Source: CAWDDG01 sp963801065 (GTDB taxonomy: Bacteria; Actinomycetota; Actinomycetes; Jiangellales; Jiangellaceae). Taken from it: 64,000 nt of DNA. The notes under the pieces were generated by a model that had not been told where the DNA came from, searched no databases, and was given only the letters and a program-made list of their open reading frames with translations. Shown piece after piece: positions 1-9,079 of this stretch. Numbering within the stretch: position 1 is the stretch's first letter; every line of letters starts with the position of its first letter. The DNA lies in contig CAWDDG010000003.1 of the NCBI GenBank assembly GCA_963801065.1, positions 248,001 to 312,000 of the forward strand, given 5' to 3'. Made by a program: the position numbers and the translations under genes.

Positions 1-1065
1 CCACAGGCGCTTGGGCTTGCGGTCGGGGTTGCGGGAGATGACGGCGTTGGCCACCGAGAGGATCGTCTGTGTCGACCGGTAGTTCTGCTCGAGCAGGATG
101 ACCCGAGCGTCGGGGTAGTCGGCCTCGAACTGCAAGATATTGCGGATCGTGGCACCCCGGAACGCATAGATGGACTGGTCGGCGTCGCCGACGACGCAGA
201 GCTCCGCGGGCTGTATCTCGGGTGTCGACGACGAACCGCCGACCAGGTCGCCGTCGACCGTCCGCCGCTCGCGCGTGCCGACCAGCTCGCGCACCAGGAC
301 GTACTGCGCATGGTTGGTGTCCTGGTACTCGTCCACGAGGACGTGGCGGAACCGTCGCCGGTAGTGCTCGGCGACCTCCGGGAACGCCTGCAGCAGATGA
401 ACGGTCGTCATGATCAGGTCGTCGAAGTCGAAGGCGTTGGCCTCGGCCAGCCGCCGCTGGTAGAACCCGTATGCCTCCGCGATCGTCTTCTCGTGGTGGG
501 TCGACGCCCGAGCGGCCGCGGTCTCGTGGTCGATCAACTCGTTCTTCATGTTGCTGACCTGGTGGCTGAACTGGCGGGGCGGGTAGCGGCGCGGGTCGAG
601 ATCGAGATCGCGGCAGACGAGCGTCATCAGCCGTTGGGCGTCGGCCTGGTCGTAGATCGTGAACGACGACGTGAAGCCGAACCGCTTCGCGTCGCGGCGC
701 AGGATCCGCACGCATGCCGAGTGGAACGTCGACACCCACATCGCGTTGGCCCGGCGGCCCACCAGCGCGGCGACTCGCTCCTTCATCTCACCCGCCGCCT
801 TGTTGGTGAATGTGATGGCGAGGACGGAGCCCGGGTGCACGTCGCGGGCCGCGAGCAGGTACGCGATCCGGCGGGTGAGCACGCGGGTCTTGCCGGAGCC
901 CGCACCCGCGACGATCAACAGCGGTGGGCCGACATGGGTCACCGCCTCCCGCTGTGGCGCGTTGAGCCCGTCGAGCACGGACTCGGGGTCGGTGCGCCGA
1001 CGGCCGCCGCCTCCCTCCGGGGAGTCGGTCAAGGACAGCGGGAGGTCGTCGAAGAGGGCGCTCAT
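1..1065 (-). CDS. pcrA: UvrD/PcrA-type ATP-dependent DNA helicase, 3' end outside window
   Basis: Superfamily 1A 3'-5' helicase for DNA repair and replication restart. The first 355 codons are present; the gene runs off the left edge. Visible in order: Q-motif LNAPQREAV near residue 35, Walker A AGAGSGKT near 53, motif Ia ITFTNKAAGEMKER, Walker B VDEYQDT near 242, motif III GDADQSIYAFRGA near 290 and motif IV EQNYRST near 326. Motifs V and VI and the C-terminal region that would separate PcrA from UvrD paralogues are missing. The ATG at 1065 is preceded by weak spacing only. It is divergent from the deacetylase at 1164. Family is certain, exact paralogue is not. Confidence 0.93.
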   Translation of the reverse strand, partial: MSALFDDLPLSLTDSPEGGGGRRRTDPESVLDGLNAPQREAVTHVGPPLLIVAGAGSGKTRVLTRRIAYLLAARDVHPGSVLAITFTNKAAGEMKERVAALVGRRANAMWVSTFHSACVRILRRDAKRFGFTSSFTIYDQADAQRLMTLVCRDLDLDPRRYPPRQFSHQVSNMKNELIDHETAAARASTHHEKTIAEAYGFYQRRLAEANAFDFDDLIMTTVHLLQAFPEVAEHYRRRFRHVLVDEYQDTNHAQYVLVRELVGTRERRTVDGDLVGGSSSTPEIQPAELCVVGDADQSIYAFRGATIRNILQFEADYPDARVILLEQNYRSTQTILSVANAVISRNPDRKPKRLW

Positions 1066-1163
1066 CTCGGGAATCGAGTCTAGGAGGATGTGACGACAGG
1101 CGCCGGTCCGCCTCTCGCGGCGGCGGCCGTTGCCGTGACACGCTGCGAACGAACGGAGCCCAG

Positions 1164-1886
1164 ATGGTCATGGCGGACAGCGACGTCGAGCGGGTGCTCG
1201 TCGTCGCCGCGCACCCCGACGACGTCGACTTCGGCGCCGCAGGAACCGTCGCCAACTGGACGGACGCGGGATTGGCCGTCACGTATTGCGTGTGCACGGA
1301 CGGCCAGGCCGGCGGCTTCGACGCCGACATGCCACGGGAGCGCATACCTCAGATCCGTCGAGCCGAACAGGTTACGGCTGCCGCGATCGTCGGCGTCGAG
1401 GACGTACGCTTCCTCGGTTACCCCGACGGTGAGCTCGACGTCACCCGCGAGCTGGTGCGCGACCTGGTCCGGGTGATCAGGCAGGTGCGGCCGCAGCGGA
1501 TGCTCGTGCCCTCTCCGGAGCGGTGGTGGGACCGTCTCGCGGCCAGCCACCCGGACCACCTCGCAGCCGGTGAGGCGGCGGTTCGGGCCCTGTACCCGTT
1601 CGCCCGCAACCCGTTCGCCTTTCCCGAGCTGCTAGCTGACGAGAGCCTCGAGGACTGGGCCGTGGGCGAGGTCTGGCTGATGGCGGCACCCGGACCGAAC
1701 CACGCGGTCGACGTCACCGATGCCGTCGACCGGAAGCTGGAGGCGATCCTCGCGCACGAGAGCCAGCATCCGGACCCGGCCCGGCTGGCACCAATGGTCC
1801 GCGCGTTCCTCGCCGCGAACGCGGAGAGCTTCGAGCTTCCTGCGGGCCGGATGGCGGAGGCCTTCCGCGTCCACGCCACCGCCTGA
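1164..1886 (+). CDS. PIG-L family deacetylase (LmbE-like)
   Basis: Zinc-dependent N-acetylglucosaminyl-type deacetylase, 240 residues. The family signature AHPDD is at residues 17-21 (VLVVAAHPDDVDFG) and a downstream HPDH motif (SHPDHLAAG) supplies the third metal ligand region. Actinomycete relatives include mycothiol-pathway MshB and Mca, but this protein is shorter and its substrate cannot be told from sequence. The ATG at 1164 has a GGAG six bases upstream; a second in-frame ATG lies two codons later. It stands alone, divergent from the helicase. Confidence 0.9.
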   Translation: MVMADSDVERVLVVAAHPDDVDFGAAGTVANWTDAGLAVTYCVCTDGQAGGFDADMPRERIPQIRRAEQVTAAAIVGVEDVRFLGYPDGELDVTRELVRDLVRVIRQVRPQRMLVPSPERWWDRLAASHPDHLAAGEAAVRALYPFARNPFAFPELLADESLEDWAVGEVWLMAAPGPNHAVDVTDAVDRKLEAILAHESQHPDPARLAPMVRAFLAANAESFELPAGRMAEAFRVHATA

Positions 1887-1926
1887 CGGCCGGGATGGCC
1901 GTCGGCGACGCCAGGATCCAGGGCGA

Positions 1927-2283
1927 TCAGGTCCAGAACACCGCGACGACGACGTCGGCCACGGAAAGGAGACCGATCAGGAGATACAGGCCGTCGGGAA
2001 GGGTCGGCCGGCGGCGGTTGGCGAAGCAGAGCACCGCCACGACGAGCGCGACCAGCAGCTTGACGCCGATCTTGGCCCGGTCGATGTCGCGGTCGAGGGA
2101 CTCGACGCCCTCGGCGAGTCCCACCATGATCACGCCCGTCACCAGTTGCGTCACCACACCGCGGATCATCGCCAGGCTGACATGACGCTCCCCTCGGGCC
2201 CGCAGCTGGACCAACCAGCCACCGATGAGGCTCGCCATGCCGAGAAAGTGCAGGACGACCAGCAGTCTGTAGACGACGTCCAT
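1927..2283 (-). CDS. small integral membrane protein, unknown function
   Basis: 118 residues with about four hydrophobic segments: residues 5-25, 40-58, 70-88 and 97-117. The first contains a conserved-looking LHFLGMASLIGGW stretch, similar in style to small DUF-type membrane proteins of actinomycetes. No catalytic or binding motif is visible. It converges with the PIG-L deacetylase, whose stop is 40 bases away. Product is inferred from hydrophobicity only. Confidence 0.75.
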   Translation of the reverse strand: MDVVYRLLVVLHFLGMASLIGGWLVQLRARGERHVSLAMIRGVVTQLVTGVIMVGLAEGVESLDRDIDRAKIGVKLLVALVVAVLCFANRRRPTLPDGLYLLIGLLSVADVVVAVFWT

Positions 2284-2398
2284 TGGCGCAGGCTACTGAT
2301 CCGCGCCGGCCGTCACACCGATGCTGCCCCTGCGTGCCGAGGTGTCGCACCAACCAGGACGGGTTCATGATCGCCGCAAGATCTTCGGGCGGGCCGGT

Positions 2399-2446
2399 TG
2401 GCACGCTCAACCGCTGTTGATGGCACGCTCAACCGTTGCTCAACCG
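2399..2446. repeat. short direct repeats in the gap downstream of the LuxR regulator
   Basis: The 15-mer TGGCACGCTCAACCG occurs at 2399-2413 and again at 2421-2435, and a third partial copy (CTCAACCG) is at 2439-2446. The spacing is 22 bases start to start for the first pair. The gap 2284-2533 otherwise holds nothing I can name. The copies could be operator half-sites or simple sequence duplication. Confidence 0.55.
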
Positions 2447-2533
2447 CCCGACTTATCCCTGTATGTGGAGCCGTCTGGCGTGCCATTCGGGGCCTCGGGA
2501 GCCCGGGGCAGGGTGGTTCATGTGGTCAACTCG

Positions 2534-3196
2534 TCAGACGAGGCGGCGGTCGGTGGCCCAGCGGGTGAGCTCGTACCGGTTGGAGAGCTGGAGCTTGCGC
2601 AGCACGGCTGACACGTGCGTCTCGACGGTCTTGACCGAGATGAACAGCTCCTTGGCGATCTCCTTGTAGGCGTAGCCGCGAGCGATGAGCCGCAGCACCT
2701 CGCGCTCACGCTGGGTCAGGCGGTCGAGGTCGTCGTCGACGCTGGGCGGCTCGGAGCCCGCGAACGCGTCGAGCACGAAACCGGCGAGCCGCGGCGAGAA
2801 CACGGCGTCGCCGTCGGCGACCCGCTTGATCGCTGCGACCAGGTCCTCGCCTGTGATCGACTTCGTGACGTAACCGCGGGCGCCAGCACGGATCGTGCCG
2901 ATCACGTCCTCGGCCGCGTCGGACACCGACAGCGCCAGGAACTTCACGCCCGGGGCGGCCGGGAGCACGTGCCGCAACACCTCGGCGCCGCCTCCGCCGG
3001 GCAGATGGACATCGAGCAGGACGACGTCAGGTCGGGTCTCGAGGACCACACGGACGGCCTCCTGTGTGTCTGCAGCCTCGCCGACCACATCGACCGAGGA
3101 ACCCAGTTCGGCACGTACGCCGGTCCGGAACATGGCGTGGTCGTCGACGAGCACCACCGTGATCATGCGCGGCTCGGCCGCCTCGGACTCGGTCAT
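2534..3196 (-). CDS. LuxR/NarL-family response regulator
   Basis: 220 residues. Receiver domain at residues 11-128 with acidic pair DD at 18-19, phospho-acceptor Asp in VVLLDVHLPGGGG and the conserved Lys in YVTKSI. C-terminal GerE-type HTH at about 155-218 (LTQREREVLRLIARGYAYKEIAKEL). The start ATG overlaps the kinase stop by four bases, so the pair is translationally coupled. Target genes are unknown. The divergent PspC/LiaF-like gene beside the kinase suggests an envelope-stress regulon of the LiaR type (inference). Confidence 0.95.
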   Translation of the reverse strand: MTESEAAEPRMITVVLVDDHAMFRTGVRAELGSSVDVVGEAADTQEAVRVVLETRPDVVLLDVHLPGGGGAEVLRHVLPAAPGVKFLALSVSDAAEDVIGTIRAGARGYVTKSITGEDLVAAIKRVADGDAVFSPRLAGFVLDAFAGSEPPSVDDDLDRLTQREREVLRLIARGYAYKEIAKELFISVKTVETHVSAVLRKLQLSNRYELTRWATDRRLV

Positions 3197-4560
3197 CTCG
3201 GTCTCCTCGTGGACAGGCGTACCTCGGTGCCCTCGCTGGGCGTCGAGCGGATCTCGGCGCTGCCGCCGTGGCGTTCCATCCGCCCGATGATCGAGCGTCG
3301 CACGCCGAGGCGGTCGTCGGGCACGGATTCGGGGTCGAAGCCCGCGCCACGGTCGCGGACGAATAGCTCGACCTCCTCGCCCTCGACCTCAGCGAAGATG
3401 TCGACCTTGTCGGCGCCGGAGTGCTTCGCAGCGTTGACGGCGGCCTCGCGGGCCGCCTTGAGGAGTGCTCGCGTCCTCTCGTCGATGGCGGTGTCACCGA
3501 CCGTGACGACGTCGACGGGGATCCCGTGCGCGTCCTCGACCTCGGCGGCCGCCTTCTTCAGCGCAGCGGCGAACGACGACGCATCGTCCGCAAGATCGTC
3601 GTAGAGCCAACCGCGCAGATCACGCTCCTGGCTGCGCGCGAGACGGACGACCTCACGCGGGTCGTTCGCGTGCTTCTGGATCAGTGCGAGGGTCTGCAGC
3701 ACCGAGTCGTGCAGGTGGGCAGCGACGTCGGCCCGCTCCTGGGAGACGATCAGCGCGTGGCGCTCGGACTCCAGGTCGCGCCAGAGCCGCCACAGCCACG
3801 GCCCCAGGATGAGCGCGAGGCCGGCGACGACCACGAGCACGCCGAGCAGGGCGTCGAGCGTCGCCTCGAGCTGACCCTGGGCGACCAGGAAGGCGACCAG
3901 ACCGCCCACGATCACCACGACACCGGCGACGATCCGGATGACGGCGACGACCCCGCCCTTGCCGGCGAGCGACGCCAGCCACGGCGCGCGCGGCGAGAGC
4001 ACCGCCATGTCGCGCCGCTCCTGCTCGTCGGCCGTGCGCCAGATCAGGGCGACGCCGAGCCCGGCGAGAAGCAAGGGCACGAACACTGCGGGGCTGACGC
4101 CCAACGGGGTCTGCTGCACCAGCAGGGCGATACCGCCACCCAGGAGGACCAGGGCGGCGAGCTGACCGAGGTCGCCCCGACGGGGTGCGCGGAGCCGCCG
4201 GCGTCGCTTGCCCGAGCGGGTGGCCGCGGCGATCCCGGCGGGGACGTCCTCCTCGGCCGCACGACCCTCGGTGCGGTCGAGCGGCGTGAAGATCCACAGG
4301 GCCAGGTAGAGCACGATCCCGAACCCGCCGAGGCCGGCGAGCAGCGCGAACCCGACCCGGACCGCAAGCGGCTGCAGGCCGAGGTGGGCGGCCAGTCCGG
4401 CAGCAACACCCCCGACCAGACGGCCGTCGGACCGCCTGGTGAAGGCCGGCGGCTGGTGCGGATCGCCGGCCTCGGGCCCCGGCGGCATCTGGCCGCGGGC
4501 ATCCGAGGTCGACGTGGTGGTCACCCGTCGATGGTCACACGCGCGCGGGCGCGCCGCCAT
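3193..4560 (-). CDS. PspC-domain sensor histidine kinase
   Basis: 455 residues from the ATG at 4560, chosen because GGGGGGAG lies six bases upstream; a GTG at 4524 is the alternative and a longer frame to 4710 would run across the divergent gene start. Order: PspC domain with GRLVGGVAAGLAAHLG, several membrane helices, then a HisKA_3-like dimerization region with AHLHDSVLQTLALIQ (phospho-acceptor His), then an HATPase domain with N-box NAAKHSGADK and G-box DRGAGFDP. It is the partner of the regulator at 2534. PspC fused to a kinase is a known actinomycete arrangement; the signal is probably membrane stress (inference). Confidence 0.93.
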   Translation of the reverse strand: MAARPRACDHRRVTTTSTSDARGQMPPGPEAGDPHQPPAFTRRSDGRLVGGVAAGLAAHLGLQPLAVRVGFALLAGLGGFGIVLYLALWIFTPLDRTEGRAAEEDVPAGIAAATRSGKRRRRLRAPRRGDLGQLAALVLLGGGIALLVQQTPLGVSPAVFVPLLLAGLGVALIWRTADEQERRDMAVLSPRAPWLASLAGKGGVVAVIRIVAGVVVIVGGLVAFLVAQGQLEATLDALLGVLVVVAGLALILGPWLWRLWRDLESERHALIVSQERADVAAHLHDSVLQTLALIQKHANDPREVVRLARSQERDLRGWLYDDLADDASSFAAALKKAAAEVEDAHGIPVDVVTVGDTAIDERTRALLKAAREAAVNAAKHSGADKVDIFAEVEGEEVELFVRDRGAGFDPESVPDDRLGVRRSIIGRMERHGGSAEIRSTPSEGTEVRLSTRRPR

Positions 4561-4655
4561 GAGGGACTCCCCCCGCACCGTCCCCGAGCGGAACCAGGGT
4601 CCCGCCGGGGTGATCCCCGATGGTGCACCACTCGGGGACCGGGAACGATCGGGGC

Positions 4656-6140
4656 ATGACCGAAGCCCCGACCACGCCACCGGCCGATGACGGCGGCGGT
4701 TCTGCCGCACCGCCGGGCATCGGTGGCGAGCTGCGCGCGCTGCGCCGTAGCCGCTCCGACCGGGTGGTGGCCGGCGTGCTCGGCGGGCTGGGCCGGCGGC
4801 TCGGAATCGATCCCCTGCTGCTGCGGATCGTGACCGTCGTGCTCGCGATCTTCGGAGGGATCGGGGTCCTCGCGTACGCCGCGGCCTGGCTCCTCATTCC
4901 CGCCGAGGACGAGGAGGCATCGGTCGCCGAGCAGGCGCTCGGCCGGCACGACGCCGGATCGCCGCGCACCGCGACCGTCGCCCTGGCCCTCGGGCTGACG
5001 CTGGTCGCGCTCCTCGCGGGTGGCGGCATCGTGGGTGGCGACTGGGACGGCGGCGTCCTGCTCCTGCTCGCCGCACTCGGGCTCGCCGTGCTCTTCCGGC
5101 GCGACGACCGGCAAGCCGCGGCCGAACCTGCTGCCTCACCCGACGACTCCAGCCACCCGACGACCAGCTTCACGGACTATCCGGGCTACCCCGGCTACCC
5201 CGGCTCCACCAGCGCCACGCCGTCCGTGACCGCACCGGTCGACGGCGAGTCGGCCACCGGCGCGACGAGCGGAGGCGGCGAGACTGCGCAAGCCGATACC
5301 ACGGATACCATCGTGGGCGACGACGCCGGCGCCGACGCGCCCGACGGAGACACCTCGGACGCTCCGGCCGTGGCCGGCGATATCGCCGGCCCGGCGGACA
5401 CCGAGTCGGCCGGTCCGTCTCGATGGTGGACCGAGGAGCAGGCACGGGAGGCCGGCCAGCAGGCCTGGCCCGCGGACGACACGTCGTGGGATCCGTACGC
5501 CGAGCCGGAAACCGCACCGGAGCCGCGCCGTCCTCGTTCGGTGCTGGGACCGATCACGGTCAGCGCTGCGGCCGTCGCCGTCGGCTCACTGGCCGTCAGC
5601 GACGCCACCTGGGCAGAGGTGCCACCTGCGACGTACGTCGCGACCGCGCTGGCCGTGGTCGGACTCGGGCTGCTGCTCGGCACCTGGTGGGGCCGGTCCC
5701 GCGGTCTGATCGCGCTCGGCATCGCCCTGTCGGTGGCCCTGGCGCCAGCGGTCGCGGTCGACCGGCTGGGCTTTGACGGCACCGACGTCACCTTCCGCCC
5801 CACGACCCTGGCCGAGCTGCCGACCGGCACCCAGGACTACGGGGCCGGAAGCGTCCACTACGACCTGTCGGGGCTCGACTTCGCCAATGCCGACGCGGAG
5901 AGCCTCAGCGTGGACATGGGGGTCGGAGAGCTGCTCGTGATCGTCCCGCCGAACGTCGACGTCGAGGTGAACGGCGACGTCGGCGTCGGTGAGCTCAGGG
6001 CTTTCGGCCAGATGTCCGGCGGCTTCGGCCAGGAGACCCGCGTCATCGACGTCGGAGGCGACGGGAAGGGCGGCGGGTCGCTGGCACTCAACCTCGATCT
6101 CGGCGTCGGCAGCCTGGAGGTGCGCCGTGAAGCACCATGA
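4656..6140 (+). CDS. PspC-domain membrane protein with LiaF-like C-terminus
   Basis: 494 residues from the ATG at 4656. N-terminal PspC domain at about 28-88 (SDRVVAGVLGGLGRRLGIDP), two further helices at about 103-150, a long acidic linker rich in Pro, Thr and Asp that includes a GYPGYPGYPGS tandem, another helix pair at about 290-345, and a C-terminal glycine-rich beta region (LSVDMGVGELLVIVPPNVDV, later LDLGVGSLEVRREAP). That end resembles the LiaF/YvqF C-terminal domain. Divergent from the PspC kinase with only 95 bases between the starts, so the promoters must overlap. It is probably the accessory or effector part of that system. Confidence 0.9.
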   Translation: MTEAPTTPPADDGGGSAAPPGIGGELRALRRSRSDRVVAGVLGGLGRRLGIDPLLLRIVTVVLAIFGGIGVLAYAAAWLLIPAEDEEASVAEQALGRHDAGSPRTATVALALGLTLVALLAGGGIVGGDWDGGVLLLLAALGLAVLFRRDDRQAAAEPAASPDDSSHPTTSFTDYPGYPGYPGSTSATPSVTAPVDGESATGATSGGGETAQADTTDTIVGDDAGADAPDGDTSDAPAVAGDIAGPADTESAGPSRWWTEEQAREAGQQAWPADDTSWDPYAEPETAPEPRRPRSVLGPITVSAAAVAVGSLAVSDATWAEVPPATYVATALAVVGLGLLLGTWWGRSRGLIALGIALSVALAPAVAVDRLGFDGTDVTFRPTTLAELPTGTQDYGAGSVHYDLSGLDFANADAESLSVDMGVGELLVIVPPNVDVEVNGDVGVGELRAFGQMSGGFGQETRVIDVGGDGKGGGSLALNLDLGVGSLEVRREAP

Positions 6141-6321
6141 CGCCGACGTCGTTTCGCTGGTCTTCGGCCTTCTCTTCCTGGGGGTGAGCGCGATGTGGCC
6201 GCTGGTCCATTTCGAGGTCCTCGGTCTGCCCGGCCTCGGGGTCGCGGCACCGGTCCTGCTCGTGTCCGTCGGGCTGGCCGGCCTGATGGCCTCGCTCGGC
6301 CGCCTGCGCCGCGACCGCTAA
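6127..6321 (+). CDS. small two-helix membrane protein
   Basis: 64 residues from the GTG at 6127, overlapping the end of the PspC gene by 14 bases, which implies a shared transcript. It has two hydrophobic helices, VVSLVFGLLFLGVSAMWPL and VAAPVLLVSVGLAGLMASL, and a short basic tail RLRRDR. Its size and position suggest a helper of the upstream PspC/LiaF-like protein. No family motif seen. Its stop overlaps the convergent glycerophosphodiesterase stop by three bases. Confidence 0.72.
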   Translation: MKHHDADVVSLVFGLLFLGVSAMWPLVHFEVLGLPGLGVAAPVLLVSVGLAGLMASLGRLRRDR

Positions 6322-7379
6322 CCAGGTTGAGCATGGGGAGTTCCGAGCGCGGCGACGGCCGTGTCCGGATGGTCGGTGAAGACGGCGTCGATGCCGAGCT
6401 CGAGGAACGTCGCGTATTCCCCGAACGCATCGCCGTATGCGGCCTTCTCGACACCGCGCCGCCGCTCTGCAGGGAGAAACGCGTTCTCGTTGCGGAAGGT
6501 CCACGCGTGCACCGTCAGGCCGGCGGCGTGCGCCCGTTGGACCAGACCGCTCGGCGACCCGAGCCGTCCGTTCGCATCCCTCGGTACCAGCAGCGACTTG
6601 TGCGTGCCCAGCACCTGGGCATACGTCGAGACCTCGCGAAGACCACTCGGGGTGAGTAGGTCCGCGTAGGTGCGGCCGTCCGCTGCTCTTTCGAAGTCCG
6701 GTGGCCGGCCGCTCACGTCCACGAGCTGGACCAGCGGTAGCGACGTCCGTCGGGCCAGCCGGCGAAGAACCCACGGCTCGAAGGACTGGATGTAGACCGG
6801 TAGCTCCCGCCCGGACCGCGCCAGGGCGTCCAGCAGCGCGTCCTCGTGCAGGAGGCCGAGACCGGCGAAATGCGTCGGGTGCTTGGTCTCCGGACAGACC
6901 CCGACCGGCCGTCCCCGGCGAGCAGCCTCTTCGCGGACGAGATCGAGGATCTCCTCCAGCGTCGGCACGGCGAACCGGTCGTCGTAGAGCTGGTTGTGCT
7001 GTCGGAGGCCGGGCAGGCGTTCTCGGCATCGCAGAGCCTGGAGCTCGGCGAGGGTGAAGTCCTCGACGAACCAGCCTGTGACAGTCCGGCCGTCCACGTC
7101 CTTGGTCGCGCGGCGGCGCGCGAACTCCGCGTGGTCGGCGACATTGGTCGTTGCCCCGATCTCGTTCTCGTGGCGCGCGACGAGCACGCCGTCACGAGTG
7201 AGGACGAGATCCGGCTCGATGAAATCCGCGCCCAGCGCGATGGCCAGCCGGTAGGCCTCGAGCGTGTGCTCGGGACGATAGCCACTCGCCCCGCGGTGTG
7301 CGATCACCAGCGGCGCACGCAGCGCGGGCGGGGCTGCCGGAGAGGACAGCGCCGAGGGTCGGGCGACCAGACTGGACAC
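6318..7379 (-). CDS. glycerophosphodiester phosphodiesterase
   Basis: 353 residues, GDPD TIM-barrel family; hydrolyses glycerophosphodiesters to sn-glycerol 3-phosphate and an alcohol. Catalytic and metal motifs: IAHRGASGYRPEHTLEAY (residues 26-43), ADFIEPDLVLTRDG with the metal-binding Glu and Asp, VARHE, and near the end VFTDHPD. The N-terminus lacks a clear signal peptide, so a cytoplasmic location is likely. Convergent with the small membrane protein upstream on the plus strand. Confidence 0.93.
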   Translation of the reverse strand: MSSLVARPSALSSPAAPPALRAPLVIAHRGASGYRPEHTLEAYRLAIALGADFIEPDLVLTRDGVLVARHENEIGATTNVADHAEFARRRATKDVDGRTVTGWFVEDFTLAELQALRCRERLPGLRQHNQLYDDRFAVPTLEEILDLVREEAARRGRPVGVCPETKHPTHFAGLGLLHEDALLDALARSGRELPVYIQSFEPWVLRRLARRTSLPLVQLVDVSGRPPDFERAADGRTYADLLTPSGLREVSTYAQVLGTHKSLLVPRDANGRLGSPSGLVQRAHAAGLTVHAWTFRNENAFLPAERRRGVEKAAYGDAFGEYATFLELGIDAVFTDHPDTAVAALGTPHAQPG

Positions 7380-7487
7380 GTCTTAACGGAAGGCGGCCCA
7401 CGTGTCCGGATCGCGACGACGCCGCGAACCACGTGTAACCGATGGCCGAAGAGGTCGGGCCGCAGGGATCGCGCGGCAGTCCTCGGC

Positions 7488-9035
7488 TCACTCCCATTCG
7501 ATGGTGCCGGGCGGCTTGCTGGTGATGTCGAGGACGACCCGGTTGATCTCCCGTACCTCGTTGGTGATGCGCGTGGAGATTCGCTCGAGAACGTCATGGG
7601 GCAGCCGTGACCAGTCCGCGGTCATGGCGTCCTCGCTGGACACCGGCCGCAGCACGACCGGGTGACCGTACGTCCGGCCGTCGCCCTGCACGCCCACCGA
7701 GCGCACGTCGGCGAGCAGGACGACCGGGAACTGCCAGACGTCGCGGTCCAGGGCGGCCCGGGTCAGCTCTTCACGGGCGATCAGGTCGGCCCGGCGGAGG
7801 ACGTCGAGCCGGTCGCGGCTGACCGCGCCGACGATGCGGATGGCCAGGCCGGGTCCCGGGAAGGGATGCCGCCACACGATCTCGGCCGGCAGGCCGAGCT
7901 GCTCGCCCACCGCGCGCACCTCGTCCTTGAACAGCGTGCGGAGCGGTTCCACCAGCGAGAACCGGAGGTCGTCGGGCAGGCCACCGACGTTGTGATGGCT
8001 CTTGATGCTGGCGGTTCCCTCACCGCCACCGGACTCGACGACATCGGGGTAGAGCGTGCCCTGGACCAGGAAGTCGACGTTCTCGCCGTCCGCGACGATC
8101 TCGCGTGCCGCCTGCTCGAACACCCGGATGAACTCGCGGCCGATGATCTTGCGCTTCTGCTCCGGGTCTCCGACGCCGTCGAGCGCCACCAGGAACCTGT
8201 CGGCGGCGTCCACGACGTGCAGGTCGACTCCGGTGGCCGCCACGTAGTCCCGCTCGACCTGCTCGGCCTCACCGGCGCGCAGCAGGCCGTGGTCGACGAA
8301 GACGCAGGTCAGCTGATCGCCGACCGCCCGCTGCACGAGTGCGGCGGCGACCGCGGAGTCGACGCCTCCGGACAGCCCGCAGATCACCCGCTTGCCGCCG
8401 ACCTGTGCCCGGACGGCCTCGACGGACTCGTCGACGATGTTCACCATGGTCCAGGTGGGCCGGGCCCCTGCGATGTCGTGGAGGAAGTGCTCGAGGACCG
8501 CCTGGCCGTGTTCGGAGTGCAGGACCTCCGGGTGCCACTGGACGCCGGCCAGACCACGGGCGGTGTCCTCGAACGCTGCGACCGGAGCCCCGTCGGTGCC
8601 CGCGAGAACGGCGAACCCCTCCGGCGCGCGGGTGACGGCGTCGCCATGGCTCATCCACACCGTCGGCGCATCCGGTAGTCCGGCCAGAAGAGTGCCGGTG
8701 TTCTCGATGGCGACGACTGTGCGCCCGAACTCCGACAGACCGGTCCGGGCGACCTCGCCGCCGAGGGTCAGCGCCATGGCCTGGAAGCCGTAGCAGATAC
8801 CGAACGTCGGGACGCCGGTGTTCAGAAGCGCGGCGTCGACCTGCGGCGCACCCTCCGCGTACACGCTGGACGGCCCACCGGACAGGATGATCGCCTTCGG
8901 CCGCTTGGCCAGCATCTCGGCGACCGCCATGGTGTGCGGGACGATCTCCGAGTAGACCTTGGCCTCGCGGACTCGGCGTGCGATCAGCTGCGCGTACTGC
9001 GCTCCGAAGTCGACGACCAGCACCGTGTCGTGCAC
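7488..9035 (-). CDS. guaA: GMP synthase (glutamine-hydrolysing)
   Basis: 515 residues; converts XMP, glutamine and ATP to GMP. The N-terminal class I amidotransferase domain has the nucleophile Cys in FGICYGFQ and the His/Glu pair in VQWHPEV. The ATP pyrophosphatase P-loop is CGLSGGVDSAVAAAL near residue 220, followed by the dimerization domain ending KPPGTIEWE. Length is normal for the family. guaB and guaB3 lie 5-8 kb away on the same strand, so three guanine nucleotide genes are loosely clustered. The 108-base gap to the glycerophosphodiesterase shows no clear element. Confidence 0.98.
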   Translation of the reverse strand: MHDTVLVVDFGAQYAQLIARRVREAKVYSEIVPHTMAVAEMLAKRPKAIILSGGPSSVYAEGAPQVDAALLNTGVPTFGICYGFQAMALTLGGEVARTGLSEFGRTVVAIENTGTLLAGLPDAPTVWMSHGDAVTRAPEGFAVLAGTDGAPVAAFEDTARGLAGVQWHPEVLHSEHGQAVLEHFLHDIAGARPTWTMVNIVDESVEAVRAQVGGKRVICGLSGGVDSAVAAALVQRAVGDQLTCVFVDHGLLRAGEAEQVERDYVAATGVDLHVVDAADRFLVALDGVGDPEQKRKIIGREFIRVFEQAAREIVADGENVDFLVQGTLYPDVVESGGGEGTASIKSHHNVGGLPDDLRFSLVEPLRTLFKDEVRAVGEQLGLPAEIVWRHPFPGPGLAIRIVGAVSRDRLDVLRRADLIAREELTRAALDRDVWQFPVVLLADVRSVGVQGDGRTYGHPVVLRPVSSEDAMTADWSRLPHDVLERISTRITNEVREINRVVLDITSKPPGTIEWE

Positions 9036-9079
9036 GTCCCGAACCCTACCGACGCTGCTGCGCCCGCTGCCTTCCCGGC

